This document shows, in pieces, positions 29,261 through 38,119 of a stretch of DNA of 64,000 nt. The notes beneath the pieces were generated by a model. That model worked only from the letters and a program-made list of their open reading frames with translations, ran no database searches and was not told the origin of the DNA. The DNA is from Bog-756 sp963699345 (lineage in GTDB: Bacteria; Actinomycetota; Acidimicrobiia; Acidimicrobiales; RAAP-2). The DNA lies in the NCBI GenBank assembly GCA_963699345.1, contig CAVOTL010000005.1, positions 1,860,001 through 1,924,000 on the forward strand, in the 5' to 3' direction. The position numbers were made by a program, and so were the translations under genes. The number at the start of each line of letters is the position of its first letter. The first letter of the stretch is position 1.

Positions 29261-30567
29261 TCCCCCGCTATGCGCCGCCGGAGATGGCCGCCCTCTTCTC
29301 CGACGAGGCCCGGTTCGCCATGTGGCTCCGGGTCGAGCTCCTGGCCACCGACGGCTGGGTGGCCGTCGGCGACGTCCCGGCCGAGGCCGCCGAGTTCTGC
29401 CGCGCCCACGCTCCCGAGGTGGACACCGCCTTCGTCGAGGCGGTGGCCGAGCGGGAGCGGGTGACCGACCACGACGTCGCCGCCTTCGTCGATGTCGTCC
29501 AGGAGGCCATCGGCCAACCCGAGGGTTCCTGGATCCACTACGGCCTCACCTCCTCCGACGTGGTCGACACGGCGCTGTGCGCCACGTTGACCCGGGCCGC
29601 CGACCTGCTGATCGAGGCGGCCACCGATCTGGTGGGGGCCCTCAAGGCCCGGGCGCTCGAGTCGATCGACATCCCGGTCACCGGGCGCACCCACGGGATG
29701 CACGCCGAGCCGACCACCTTCGGCGCCAAGTTCTCGCTGTGGGCCCTCCAGGCCGACCGCGACGTGCAACGCCTCCGGTCCGCCCGCCAGCGGGTGGCGG
29801 TCGGGAAGCTGTCCGGTGCGGTCGGCACGTTCTCCAACATCGACCCCCGGGTCGAGGCCTACGTCTGCTCCGCCCTCGGCCTGGCGCCGGTGCCCGCCAC
29901 CCAGGTGGTGGCGCGGGACCGCCACGCCGAATACCTGTGGGCGTGCGCCTCCGTCGGGGCCACCATCGAGCAGATCGCCACGGAGATCCGACACATGGCC
30001 CGCAGTGAGCTCGGCGAGGTGGAGGAGCCCTTCAAGCCGGGTCAGAAGGGCAGTTCGGCGATGCCCCACAAGCGCAACCCGATCCTGTCCGAGCGCCTGT
30101 GCGGCCTGGCGCGGGTGCTGCGGGGCTACCTGTCGGCCGGGCTCGAGGATGTGGCGCTGTGGCACGAACGCGACATCTCCCACAGCTCGGTGGAGCGGGT
30201 CGTCCTGCCCGACGCCAGCCTGCTGACCCTGTACATGCTGCAGAAGACCCGGGGCCTCGTCGAGGGTCTCGTGCTCCACCCCGAGCGGGCGCTCGCCACC
30301 CTCACCGAGGGGAGTCACGGACTGGTGTTCAGCCAGTCGGTCCTGCTGGCCCTGGTGGCCGGCGGACTGAGTCGCGACGCCGCCTACCGGATCGTGCAGC
30401 GCGACGCCCGGGCCGCCTGGGAGGAGGGTCGCAGCTTCCGGTCGGTGCTCGACGCCGATCCGGAGGTCACGCTCGACCCGGAGTCGCTCGACGCCGCCTT
30501 CGACCTGTCCCGTACCCTGCGTCACGTCCACCGATTCACCGATGCCCTGGAGGAGCTCGCCCCATGA
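29257..30567 (+). CDS. purB: Adenylosuccinate lyase
   Basis: A 436-residue fumarase-superfamily lyase acting twice in purine synthesis: on SAICAR and on adenylosuccinate, releasing fumarate. Evidence is MIPRYAPPEMAALFSDEARF, HYGLTSSDVVDTA, TGRTHGMHAEPTTFG with the catalytic histidine, and the signature GSSAMPHKRNP. The ATG overlaps the purD stop by 4 bases, and its own stop overlaps purC likewise. Confidence 0.97.
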   Translation: MIPRYAPPEMAALFSDEARFAMWLRVELLATDGWVAVGDVPAEAAEFCRAHAPEVDTAFVEAVAERERVTDHDVAAFVDVVQEAIGQPEGSWIHYGLTSSDVVDTALCATLTRAADLLIEAATDLVGALKARALESIDIPVTGRTHGMHAEPTTFGAKFSLWALQADRDVQRLRSARQRVAVGKLSGAVGTFSNIDPRVEAYVCSALGLAPVPATQVVARDRHAEYLWACASVGATIEQIATEIRHMARSELGEVEEPFKPGQKGSSAMPHKRNPILSERLCGLARVLRGYLSAGLEDVALWHERDISHSSVERVVLPDASLLTLYMLQKTRGLVEGLVLHPERALATLTEGSHGLVFSQSVLLALVAGGLSRDAAYRIVQRDARAAWEEGRSFRSVLDADPEVTLDPESLDAAFDLSRTLRHVHRFTDALEELAP

Positions 30568-31460
30568 CCCCGTCCCCCCTGCCCCTCGTGTCGTCCGGCA
30601 AGGTCCGTGAGCTGTACGACGCCGGTGACGACCGCCTGCTGATGGTGGCGTCCGACCGGATCTCCGCCTTCGACGTCATCATGGACGAGCCGATCCCGGA
30701 AAAGGGCCGGGTGCTGACGGCCATGACCGCGGCGTGGCTCGAGGAGCTGGCCGACCTGGCCCCCAACCACCTGATCAGCGCCGACACCGCCGACTTCCCC
30801 GAAGGGGCCGGGGCCATCCCGGGCGGACTCGGGTACCTGGCCGGCCGGACGATGCTCGTCCACCGGGCGGACATGCTCGACATCGAGTGCATCGTGCGGG
30901 GCTACCTGGCCGGTTCCGCCTACAAGGAGTACCAACGCGAGGGGACGGTCCACGGCATGCCCATGCCGGCCGGGCTGCTGCACGCCCAGGCCCTGCCCGA
31001 GCCCATCTTCACCCCCTCCACCAAGGCCACCGAGGGCCACGACCTCAACATCGGGATGGCTGAGGCCATCGACATCGTGGGCAAGGAGGCCGCCGAGGCC
31101 GCCGCCGCCCTGTGCCTCGAGGCCTACCGCCGCGCGGCGGCCCGCGCCCAGGAGCAGGGCATCGTGATCTGCGACACCAAGTTCGAACTCGGGTACATCG
31201 ACGGCAGGCTCTCCCTGTGTGACGAGGTGCTCACCCCGGACTCGTCGCGCTTCTGGCCGGCCGACGACTGCGCCCCCGGCACCAATCCTCCGTCCTTCGA
31301 CAAGCAGCCGCTGCGCGACTGGCTCGAGGCCCAGCCGTGGGACAAGCAGGCGCCACCCCCGCCCCTCCCGTCCGAGATCGTCGGAGCGACGTCGGAGCGG
31401 TACGTGGCCGCCTACGAACGGGTCTGCGGTCGCTCGCTGGCCGACTGGTACGGTGCCTGA
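30564..31460 (+). CDS. purC: SAICAR synthetase
   Basis: A 298-residue enzyme that condenses CAIR with aspartate using ATP. Family segments are LVSSGKVRELYDAGDDRLLMVASDRISAFD, IECIVRGYLAGSAYKEY, the substrate loop PEPIFTPSTKATEGHD, and IVICDTKFELG with DEVLTPDSSRFWP. The N-terminus starts directly with the glycine-rich strand, supporting ATG 30564. It overlaps purB by 4 bases and is followed by purS after 1 base. Confidence 0.97.
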   Translation: MTPSPLPLVSSGKVRELYDAGDDRLLMVASDRISAFDVIMDEPIPEKGRVLTAMTAAWLEELADLAPNHLISADTADFPEGAGAIPGGLGYLAGRTMLVHRADMLDIECIVRGYLAGSAYKEYQREGTVHGMPMPAGLLHAQALPEPIFTPSTKATEGHDLNIGMAEAIDIVGKEAAEAAAALCLEAYRRAAARAQEQGIVICDTKFELGYIDGRLSLCDEVLTPDSSRFWPADDCAPGTNPPSFDKQPLRDWLEAQPWDKQAPPPPLPSEIVGATSERYVAAYERVCGRSLADWYGA

Positions 31461-31461
31461 C

Positions 31462-31737
31462 ATGGCCACCACCCGCCAGTTCTCGGCGCAGGTCGAGGTC
31501 CTCCTGCGCGAAGGGATCGCCGACCCCCAGGGGGCCACGATCGAGCGGGCGCTCCCCGCGCTCGGGCTCGGCGGGGTGACCGCGGTGCGGGCCGGCAAAT
31601 CCTTCCGCTTCGACCTGGCCGCCGCGGACGAGTCCGACGCCCTGGCCCAGGCCACGGTGGTGGCCGACCGCCTGTTGGCCAATCCGGTCATCGAGGAGTC
31701 CCGGGTGACCGTCCGGCCGGCCGGCGCGGCCGCCTGA
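31462..31737 (+). CDS. purS: FGAM synthase subunit PurS
   Basis: A 91-residue dimeric linker of the three-part formylglycinamidine synthase. It shows FSAQVEVLLREGIADPQGATIERALPALGLGGVTAVRAGKSF and a C-terminal ADRLLANPVIEESRV. The 'DPQG..IERAL..LG' pattern is typical. It bridges PurQ (ammonia supply) and PurL (synthase). ATG 31462 is one base after purC; the stop overlaps purQ by a single base. Confidence 0.93.
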   Translation: MATTRQFSAQVEVLLREGIADPQGATIERALPALGLGGVTAVRAGKSFRFDLAAADESDALAQATVVADRLLANPVIEESRVTVRPAGAAA

Positions 31738-32420
31738 TGGCGCCCCGCGTCGGCGTCGTCCTGTTTCCGGGGACGAACTGCGAGTACGACGCGGTGCGGG
31801 CCGTCGAGCAACTCGGGGCCACCGCGGACCTGGTCTGGCACGGGGCCACGACGGTCTCGGGGTACGACGCCCTGATCCTGCCCGGCGGCTTCGCCCACGG
31901 TGACTACCTGCGCCCGGGGGCCATCGCCCGGTTCTCCCCGGTGATGGACGCGGTGTCGGACTTCGCCGCCGCGGGCGGTCCGGTCGTGGGGATCTGCAAC
32001 GGCTTCCAGGTGCTGACCGAGGCGGGGCTCCTGCCCGGCGCCCTGCAGAAGAACCGGGGCCTGCGGTTCGTGTGCGCCACCGCCGCCCTGCGGGTCGAGC
32101 GCGACGACACGGCCCTCACCTCCGGCGTCCCGGTGGGCACCGAGCTCGCCATCCCCATCAACCACTTCGAGGGGAACTACACCTGCGACACCGCCACCCT
32201 GGCCGAGCTGCGGGCCGAGGGGCGGGTGGTGTTGCGCTACGTCGACAACCCCAACGGGTCGGTCGACGACATCGCGGCCGTCTGCAGCGCCGGGCGCAAC
32301 GTCGTCGGCCTCATGCCCCACCCCGAGCGGGCCTCCGACGCGCTGCTCGGCTCCCAGGACGGGATCGTCCTGCTCCGGGCGCTGCTCCGTACCGCGGCGG
32401 CCCCGGCGCCCGTCGGCTGA
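31737..32420 (+). CDS. purQ: FGAM synthase glutaminase subunit PurQ
   Basis: A 227-residue class I glutamine amidotransferase. Visible are VGVVLFPGTNCEYDAVRAVE, LPGGFAHGDYLRPGAIA, the nucleophile elbow VVGICNGFQVLTEAGLLPG and NVVGLMPHPERASD with the catalytic His and Glu. It supplies ammonia to PurL through PurS. TGATG coupling with purS. The run of overlapping purine genes ends here; the next plus-strand purine gene, purL, starts 865 bases on. Confidence 0.96.
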   Translation: MAPRVGVVLFPGTNCEYDAVRAVEQLGATADLVWHGATTVSGYDALILPGGFAHGDYLRPGAIARFSPVMDAVSDFAAAGGPVVGICNGFQVLTEAGLLPGALQKNRGLRFVCATAALRVERDDTALTSGVPVGTELAIPINHFEGNYTCDTATLAELRAEGRVVLRYVDNPNGSVDDIAAVCSAGRNVVGLMPHPERASDALLGSQDGIVLLRALLRTAAAPAPVG

Positions 32421-32478
32421 CCGACGAACGCCGGACCGCTCCCGGCCCCGGCGTCCAGGACCGGGCCACCGCCCGGGT

Positions 32479-32910
32479 TCAGCCCCGCGAACGCGGGATC
32501 TTGGCCTGCTGCAGCACCGATGCGCTCACGCCCACGGTCCGCCAGGCCGAGTACGAGATGCCCTTGCGCTCGCCGTACTGACGGGCGACCTTGATGAAGC
32601 TCTTCTCCAGGGCGGCGAGGTCCACGACGTCGCCGCTGTGGGCCAGCTCGGCCTCGAGGCGCTGCTTCTCCTCGACCAGGTGGAGACGGTTCAGCGGGTC
32701 GGCCTCGGGCAGCGCGTTGTCGATGGAGGTCAGCCGCTTGCGGATGGAGTCCGGCGTGCGCTTGCGGCCACGGCGTGGCTTGGTGGACTCGAGCGCCTCG
32801 AGGTACTGCCGCACGATGCGGCCCTCTTCGCGTCCCTTGGCCAGCGCCGCCTTGTGTTCGGCGGACATCGGTGTCTTCTTGCGGGCTTTGGTGGGGGTGG
32901 CAGCAGGCAT
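32479..32910 (-). CDS. Basic, helical protein of unknown function
   Basis: A 143-residue protein not assigned to a named family. The lysine-rich N-terminus (KARKKTPMSAEHKAALAKGREEGRIV) leads to KPRRGRKRTPDSIRKRL and a predicted coiled coil (LNRLHLVEEKQRLEAELAH). The C-terminal ISYSAWRTVGVSASVLQQAKI looks like a small recognition motif. The basic charge and the GRKR segment would suit nucleic-acid binding; that is inference. It reads against the purine genes on either side and has its own AT-rich promoter (32936-32964). AGGAA lies 10 bases before the ATG. Confidence 0.7.
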   Translation of the reverse strand: MPAATPTKARKKTPMSAEHKAALAKGREEGRIVRQYLEALESTKPRRGRKRTPDSIRKRLTSIDNALPEADPLNRLHLVEEKQRLEAELAHSGDVVDLAALEKSFIKVARQYGERKGISYSAWRTVGVSASVLQQAKIPRSRG

Positions 32911-32935
32911 GTTCTCACGTTTCCTGAATGGTGGT

Positions 32936-32964
32936 ATTTATGACAAATCGATACTCTACAACAA
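32936..32964 (-). promoter_or_regulatory. Sigma-70-like promoter for the 32479-32910 gene
   Basis: On the minus strand TTGTTG (32959-32964) and ATAAAT (32936-32941) are separated by 17 bases. The predicted start of transcription lies about 20 bases before the ATG at 32910. This is one of the few AT-rich, textbook-spaced promoters in the window. Confidence 0.5.
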
Positions 32965-33270
32965 TCGTAATGCTTGTGAGTATCGTATCCCTACTTGGCG
33001 GATACCTGGCAACGGATTCCGTTGCAACTGAAGATTCGTTTACGCAGATGTCTCCGGGGGTGGCCGGCCCGGATGGGCGCCGGAGCCGCCGAATTGCTGG
33101 CTCCACCCTGGTGGAACGGCTGTGATCCGAACGGTGCGACATTCGTGGTGAGGGGCCGGATTTCCGGGTAAATGTACCCGGCACGGCGCCGGAGGCCAGC
33201 CGGTAGAACGCCCGACGCGTCCCCGGCGGTGGGCGCGCCGCTCCGGCCTCCGGAGCCTTCGCGCCGGACG
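32965..33270. other. Intergenic region before purL
   Basis: AT-rich to about 33050, then GC-rich. A 65-codon plus-strand frame (32928-33125) with a hydrophobic stretch (TIVMLVSIVSLLGGYL) crosses it, but no ribosome binding site supports it and it overlaps the promoter of the minus-strand gene. I see no secure gene. Confidence 0.35.
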
Positions 33271-33272
33271 GG

Positions 33273-33278
33273 TATCCT
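33273..33278 (+). promoter_or_regulatory. -10 hexamer TATCCT of leaderless purL
   Basis: TATCCT lies six bases before the purL ATG at 33285, with no ribosome binding site between. Confidence 0.55.
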
Positions 33279-33284
33279 CGTTCC

Positions 33285-35600
33285 ATGCAGCCGAGTGGAG
33301 ACGGACAGGTCGACCGGATGGACGGGACGGAGGCGGGCCTGCACCGGGCGCTCGGCCTGACGGACGCCGAGCGCGACGAGGTGGAAGGCATCCTCGGACG
33401 GGCGCCCAACCACCTCGAACTGGCGCTGTTCGCCGTGATGTGGAGCGAGCACTGCTCCTACAAGTCGTCCCGGATCCACCTCCGCCGCCTGCCCACCGAG
33501 GGACCCCACGTCCTCGTCGGACCCGGGGAGAACGCGGGGGTCATCGATGCCGGCGACGGCATCGCGGTGGCCATCCGCATCGAGTCCCACAACCATCCCT
33601 CGGCCATCGAGCCCTACCAGGGGGCGGCCACCGGGGTGGGAGGCATCCTGCGGGACATCTTCACGATGGGGGCCCGACCGATCGCCGTGATGGACCCGCT
33701 CTTCTTCGGTGACCCGACGGAGGCGAAGCAGCAGTGGCTGATCGAGGGCGTCGTGGCGGGCATCTCCGGGTACGGCAACTCGGTGGGCGTCCCCACCATC
33801 GGAGGCGAGCTCACCTTCGACCCGTGCTATGCGCAGAACCCCCTCGTCAACGTCCTCTGCCTGGGGGTCCTGCCCACGGAGCGACTGGTCCTCGGCCAGG
33901 CGTCGGGTCCGGGCAACCTGGCGGTGCTCCTGGGCTCGTCGACGGGACGCGACGGGATCGGCGGGGTCAGCGTGCTCGCCTCGGCCGGGTTCGGCGGCGG
34001 CGACGAGGCGGAGGAGGCGGCCAAGCGGCCGAGCGTGCAGGTGGGCGACCCCTACGAGGAGAAGCGGCTGATCGAGGCCTGCCTCGAGCTGCTCGACGCC
34101 AAGCTCGTGGTGGGCATCCAGGACCTGGGTGGCGCCGGCCTGGTGTGCGCCACCAGTGAGACGGCCGCCCGTGGGCGGGGTGGGCATGGACGTCGACGTG
34201 TCGGCCGTGCCCCGTCGCGAGCCGGGCATGGCCGACTACGAGGTCATGACGTCGGAGAGCCAGGAGCGGATGCTGGCCATCGTCACGCCGGCCGACCTGG
34301 CGCGGGTGCAGGAGGTCTGTGCCAAGTGGGAGGTCCGGGCCGCGGTGGTCGGACGCGTCACCGAAGCCCCCGAGGGAGGTCCCGGTCGGCTGCGCATCCT
34401 CGACGGCTTCGACGGTCCCGTCCTCGGCGACGTCCCCGCCGTCGCCCTGAGCGAGGACGCTCCCCTCTACCGCCGGCCGCTCGCCCGTCCCGCCGACCAG
34501 GACGCCCGCCTGGCCGACGATCCCGGGGCACTTCCGGCCCCGGCGGACTGCGGACACGATGTCCTGGCCCTGCTGGCCGACCCGACGTGGGTCTACCGTC
34601 AGTACGACCACCAGCTGTTCCTCAACACGGTCGAGGGCCCCGGCGGCGACAGCGCCGTGCTCCGGCTCGCCGCGCCGGGCCTCCCGGCGTCGCAACGGGG
34701 ACTGGCCCTCACCACCGACTCCAATCCCACCTGGTGCGCCCTGGACCCGCGGGCGGGCACCGCGGCGACGGTGGCCGAGGCGGCCCTCAACCTGGCCTGC
34801 TCGGGAGCCACGCCGATGGCCGTCGTGAACTGCCTCAACTTCGGCAATCCCGAGCATCCCGAGGTGATGTGGCAGCTGTCCGAAGCCATCGACGGCATGT
34901 CCGAGGCCTGCCTGGCGCTGGGGCTCCCCGTCATCGGCGGCAACGTCAGCCTCTACAACGAGAGCTTCGGCCGCGACATCGACCCGACGCCGGTCATCGG
35001 GGCCCTCGGCCTCATCGACCGCTTGGCGGCCCGACCGCCGGGGGTGACGCTGGTGGAGGGCGGTGCCCTGGTCATGCTGGACGCCAGCGTGGGTACGTCG
35101 GACTTCCGCCACCGGCCGCCCTCGCTGGCGGGCTCGCGGTGGGCCGTCCAGCTCCGACACCACCGCAACGGCACGCTGCCCCCCTCGACCTGGCCGGGCA
35201 CGCCCGCCTCGTGGGCTTCGTGGCCGGCGTGGTGGCCGACGGGGTGGCCGGAGGTGACTCTCTGGTCCAGGGCCTCCACGACGTGTCGGGGGGCGGCCTC
35301 GCCGTCGCCCTGGCCGAGTTGGCGGTGCGGTCGGGGATCGGGGTGCAGGTGTCGGGGGTGGGCGACCACCACGAGCTGTTCTCCGAGGCGCCGTCGCGGG
35401 TGGTGGTCTGCACCACGGACTCGCACGCGCTCCTGTCGCGGGCGGCCGACGCCGGGGTGGGCTTCCGGGTGCTCGGCACCGCCGGAGGCGACCGGATCAC
35501 CATCGGCGACCTGGTCGACCTCGACCTGGCGGAGGCGGCCGCCGCCTGGCGGGGCCGGCTGCCCGACCTCCTCGACGACCTGGCCCCCGTCACCAACTGA
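33285..35600 (+). CDS. purL: FGAM synthase large subunit PurL, two compensating frameshifts
   Basis: The ATP-dependent synthase subunit that converts FGAR to FGAM. Segment 1 (to about 34172) has LALFAVMWSEHCSYKSSR, GENAGVIDAGDG and RIESHNHPSAIEPYQGAATG. An extra G at 34173-34180 moves the frame; segment 2 has GMDVDVSAVPRREPGM, SGATPMAVVNCLNFGNPE and GNVSLYNES. A missing C in the C-run 35179-35184 restores the first frame for LVQGLHDVSGGGLAVALAE. The corrected length is about 771 residues, right for small PurL. All motifs survive, so both indels look like sequence errors. Confidence 0.93.
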   Translation: MQPSGDGQVDRMDGTEAGLHRALGLTDAERDEVEGILGRAPNHLELALFAVMWSEHCSYKSSRIHLRRLPTEGPHVLVGPGENAGVIDAGDGIAVAIRIESHNHPSAIEPYQGAATGVGGILRDIFTMGARPIAVMDPLFFGDPTEAKQQWLIEGVVAGISGYGNSVGVPTIGGELTFDPCYAQNPLVNVLCLGVLPTERLVLGQASGPGNLAVLLGSSTGRDGIGGVSVLASAGFGGGDEAEEAAKRPSVQVGDPYEEKRLIEACLELLDAKLVVGIQDLGGAGLVCATSETAARGRGGHGRRRVGRAPSRAGHGRLRGHDVGEPGADAGHRHAGRPGAGAGGLCQVGGPGRGGRTRHRSPRGRSRSAAHPRRLRRSRPRRRPRRRPERGRSPLPPAARPSRRPGRPPGRRSRGTSGPGGLRTRCPGPAGRPDVGLPSVRPPAVPQHGRGPRRRQRRAPARRAGPPGVATGTGPHHRLQSHLVRPGPAGGHRGDGGRGGPQPGLLGSHADGRRELPQLRQSRASRGDVAAVRSHRRHVRGLPGAGAPRHRRQRQPLQRELRPRHRPDAGHRGPRPHRPLGGPTAGGDAGGGRCPGHAGRQRGYVGLPPPAALAGGLAVGRPAPTPPQRHAAPLDLAGHARLVGFVAGVVADGVAGGDSLVQGLHDVSGGGLAVALAELAVRSGIGVQVSGVGDHHELFSEAPSRVVVCTTDSHALLSRAADAGVGFRVLGTAGGDRITIGDLVDLDLAEAAAAWRGRLPDLLDDLAPVTN

Positions 35601-35615
35601 GGGGAGGGAACGGCG

Positions 35616-35645
35616 GGACGCCGGTCGGGTCCCACCCGGGCGTCC
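35616..35645. terminator. Possible hairpin between convergent purL and PHP genes
   Basis: GGACGCC (35616-35622) pairs with GGCGTCC (35639-35645), with further pairing possible inside. It abuts the stop codon of the minus-strand gene. No U-tract. Confidence 0.35.
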
Positions 35646-36494
35646 TCACCCCGTGGGGCGCACCGCCTCGAGTCGGGTGAGCACCCGGTCCGGCACCTTG
35701 AGGTCACCGGTTCCGGTCCCGACGTGCAGGTCGGGCTTGGTGGCCCCGTGGAAGTCCGAGCCGCCGGTGGGCACCAGGTCGAACCGGCGGGCCAGGTTGA
35801 CGAGGTCGGTGCGCGTCCGGGGGGAGTAGCGGCCGTAGACCGCCTCGAGACCCCCGAGACCGCTCTCGGCCATCGACCGGACGGTGGCGGCCAGTTCGTC
35901 CCCCTCCTGGCCGATCGTCATCGGGTGGGCGAGGACGGCCACTCCCCCCGATGCGAGGGCCAGGCGGCACACGTCGGCCACGCTGAGCCGTCCCTTGGGG
36001 ACGTAGGCGGCACCGCCGTTCGACAGGTACCGGTCGAAGGCCTCCTCGACCGAACCGACCGCTCCGATGTCGACCATGGCCTGGGCGAAGTGCGGGCGCC
36101 CCACCCCCGCCTCGCTTCCCGCGTGGGCCGCCGCCTGGGCGAACGTGACCGGGATGCCGAGGGCGGCGAGCCGGTCCACCAGGGCCAGGTTCCGGGCCCG
36201 GCGGTCGTCGCGCAGCCGGTCGAGCTCGAGGCCGAGCGGGCTGGTGGGGTCGTCGACGAAGTAGACGAGGACATGGACGCCGCCCCGACCGATGGGGACG
36301 CACGACACCTCGCAGCCCGGAACCAACCGGATCCCCAGCTCGTCGGCCCGGGCCCGGGCCCGGGCCAGCCCGGCCAGTGAGTCGTGGTCGGTGAGGGCCA
36401 CCGCCCCGCAGCCGGCGCCGTGGGCCAGTTCCACGATCCGCTCGGGTGGCTCGCTCCCGTCCGAGACGGTCGAGTGGGTGTGGAGGTCGATCAC
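35646..36494 (-). CDS. PHP-domain phosphoesterase
   Basis: A 282-residue PHP hydrolase. Metal-binding motifs are visible in order: IDLHTHSTVSDGS, ALTDHDSLAG, LVPGCEVSC, VAVLAHPMTIG and GGSDFHGATKP. Family members cleave phosphate esters such as nucleoside 3',5'-bisphosphates or histidinol phosphate; the closest pattern is the YciV/RnaAM-like group, so a nuclease or bisphosphatase role is possible. GTG 36494 begins directly at the first motif, and a TAGCGT hexamer (36502-36507) lies seven bases upstream. Confidence 0.85.
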   Translation of the reverse strand: MIDLHTHSTVSDGSEPPERIVELAHGAGCGAVALTDHDSLAGLARARARADELGIRLVPGCEVSCVPIGRGGVHVLVYFVDDPTSPLGLELDRLRDDRRARNLALVDRLAALGIPVTFAQAAAHAGSEAGVGRPHFAQAMVDIGAVGSVEEAFDRYLSNGGAAYVPKGRLSVADVCRLALASGGVAVLAHPMTIGQEGDELAATVRSMAESGLGGLEAVYGRYSPRTRTDLVNLARRFDLVPTGGSDFHGATKPDLHVGTGTGDLKVPDRVLTRLEAVRPTG

Positions 36495-36557
36495 CCGACC
36501 GACGCTATCGGCCGGTGGCCACGGTCCCCGGGTGGGCGGAGCCGGGGGAGGTGGCAC

Positions 36558-36563
36558 TAGAGT
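36558..36563 (+). promoter_or_regulatory. -10-like TAGAGT upstream of purF
   Basis: TAGAGT in GGCACTAGAGTGGG, 80 bases before the purF ATG and divergent from the PHP gene. Confidence 0.35.
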
Positions 36564-36643
36564 GGGTGAGGTGATCGGTGAGCCTCGGTGCACGATCCCG
36601 TCCGGCCCGACCGACGAACCCCGGTGTGTGCGGTGACCAACCG

Positions 36644-38119
36644 ATGATGGAGGCCAAGGAAGCGTGCGGCGTCTTCGGGGTGTATGCCCCGGGGCGGCCT
36701 GTCGCACACCTGACCTTCGACGGTCTCTACGCCCTCCAGCACCGCGGTCAGGAATCGGCCGGCATGGCCGTGAGCGACGGCGACCTCATCACCGTGATGA
36801 AGGACATGGGTCTCGTCACGACCGTGTTCGACGAGCGGAAGCTCTCGGGACTCCGCGGCCACCTGGCGATCGGGCACACCCGCTACTCGACGGCCGGGTC
36901 GAGCGACTGGATCAACGCCCAGCCCGTGTTCCGGGGCGTGGGCCGCGCCGGGTTCGGCCTGGCCCACAACGGCAACCTCACCAACACGGACGCGCTCGCC
37001 GGGATGGCCAACATGCTGCCCGGCCTGGTCTCCTCGGACAGCGACCTGGTGGCGGAGCTGCTGGCCCGGGCGTTCCCCCCGGACGGACCCGACCGGACGC
37101 GTGCCGAGCACGCCGAGGACCTCGAGTCGGCCCTGATGGAGGTCCTGCCGAGCGTGGAGGGCGCGTTCTCGTTCGTCCTGATGGATGCCGACCGCATCAT
37201 CGGGGTCCGGGACCCCAACGGGTTCCGACCCCTGTGCCTGGGGCGGCTCGACGCCACGGCCGAGTACGACCAGGGCTGGGTGCTGGCCTCGGAGTCGCCG
37301 GCCCTCGACGTCATCGGGGCCACCTTCATCCGCGAGCTCGAGCCCGGTGAGATGGTGGTCATCGACGGCAAGGAGGTCCGCTCGGCGCACCCGTTCCCGC
37401 CCGAGCGCATCAACCCCAAGCTGTGCATCTTCGAGTTCGTGTACTTCGCCAGGCCCGACACCCGGCTCTACGGCAACGAGGTCCACGGCGCCCGGCGCCG
37501 GATGGGTCAGCTGCTGGCCAAGCAGCGACCGGTGGAGGCCGACCTGGTCATGGGCGTGCCCGACTCCGGGGTCCCGGCCGCCGAGGGCTACGCCTTCGGC
37601 TCGGGCATCCCCTACGGGCAGGGCCTCGTGAAGAACCGCTACATCGGCCGGACCTTCATCGCCCCCACCCAGGCCGAGCGGGCCAACGGGGTGCGCCGGA
37701 AGCTCAACCCGCTGCGCGAGAACATCACCGGCAAGCGGGTCGTCGTCGTCGACGACTCCATCGTCCGCGGCACCACCACCCGGGCGATGGTGAAGATGCT
37801 GCGCGAGGCCGGGGCCCTCGAGGTCCACCTGCGCATCTCCTCACCGCCGTTCCAGTGGCCCTGCTACTACGGCATCGACACGCCGGACCGCACGGAACTG
37901 CTGGCGGCCGTGCAGACCCTCGACGAGATCGTCGAGTTCCTCGACGTGGACTCCCTCGAGTACCTGACGCTCGAGCACCTCGTCGAGGCCATCGACGCCC
38001 CGAACGCCGGATTCTGCGACGCCTGCCTGACCGGTGTCTACCCGGTGCCCGTGGCGGTCCCCGTGGCCGTCGTCGAGCGGCCCGCCGTCCCGGCGACCGC
38101 CGGCTCGCCCGGAGCGTGA
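36644..38119 (+). CDS. purF: Amidophosphoribosyltransferase
   Basis: A 491-residue enzyme for the first committed step of purine synthesis (PRPP to phosphoribosylamine). After an 8-residue propeptide (MMEAKEA), Cys becomes the N-terminal nucleophile (CGVFGVYAPG). LQHRGQESAGMAV, GHTRYSTAGSS and HNGNLTN belong to the glutaminase. GKRVVVVDDSIVRGTTT is the PRPP loop, and CYYGIDTP near the end is typical of the Fe-S-bearing Bacillus type. In-frame starts upstream exist (36578), but 36644 gives the expected propeptide. The stop overlaps purM by 4 bases. Confidence 0.96.
   Translation: MMEAKEACGVFGVYAPGRPVAHLTFDGLYALQHRGQESAGMAVSDGDLITVMKDMGLVTTVFDERKLSGLRGHLAIGHTRYSTAGSSDWINAQPVFRGVGRAGFGLAHNGNLTNTDALAGMANMLPGLVSSDSDLVAELLARAFPPDGPDRTRAEHAEDLESALMEVLPSVEGAFSFVLMDADRIIGVRDPNGFRPLCLGRLDATAEYDQGWVLASESPALDVIGATFIRELEPGEMVVIDGKEVRSAHPFPPERINPKLCIFEFVYFARPDTRLYGNEVHGARRRMGQLLAKQRPVEADLVMGVPDSGVPAAEGYAFGSGIPYGQGLVKNRYIGRTFIAPTQAERANGVRRKLNPLRENITGKRVVVVDDSIVRGTTTRAMVKMLREAGALEVHLRISSPPFQWPCYYGIDTPDRTELLAAVQTLDEIVEFLDVDSLEYLTLEHLVEAIDAPNAGFCDACLTGVYPVPVAVPVAVVERPAVPATAGSPGA

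Noticed and set aside
32928..33125. A 65-codon frame with a membrane-like helix
   Set aside because: No ribosome binding site, it overlaps the promoter of the minus-strand gene, and the second half becomes Arg/Gly-rich. Kept only as an observation.
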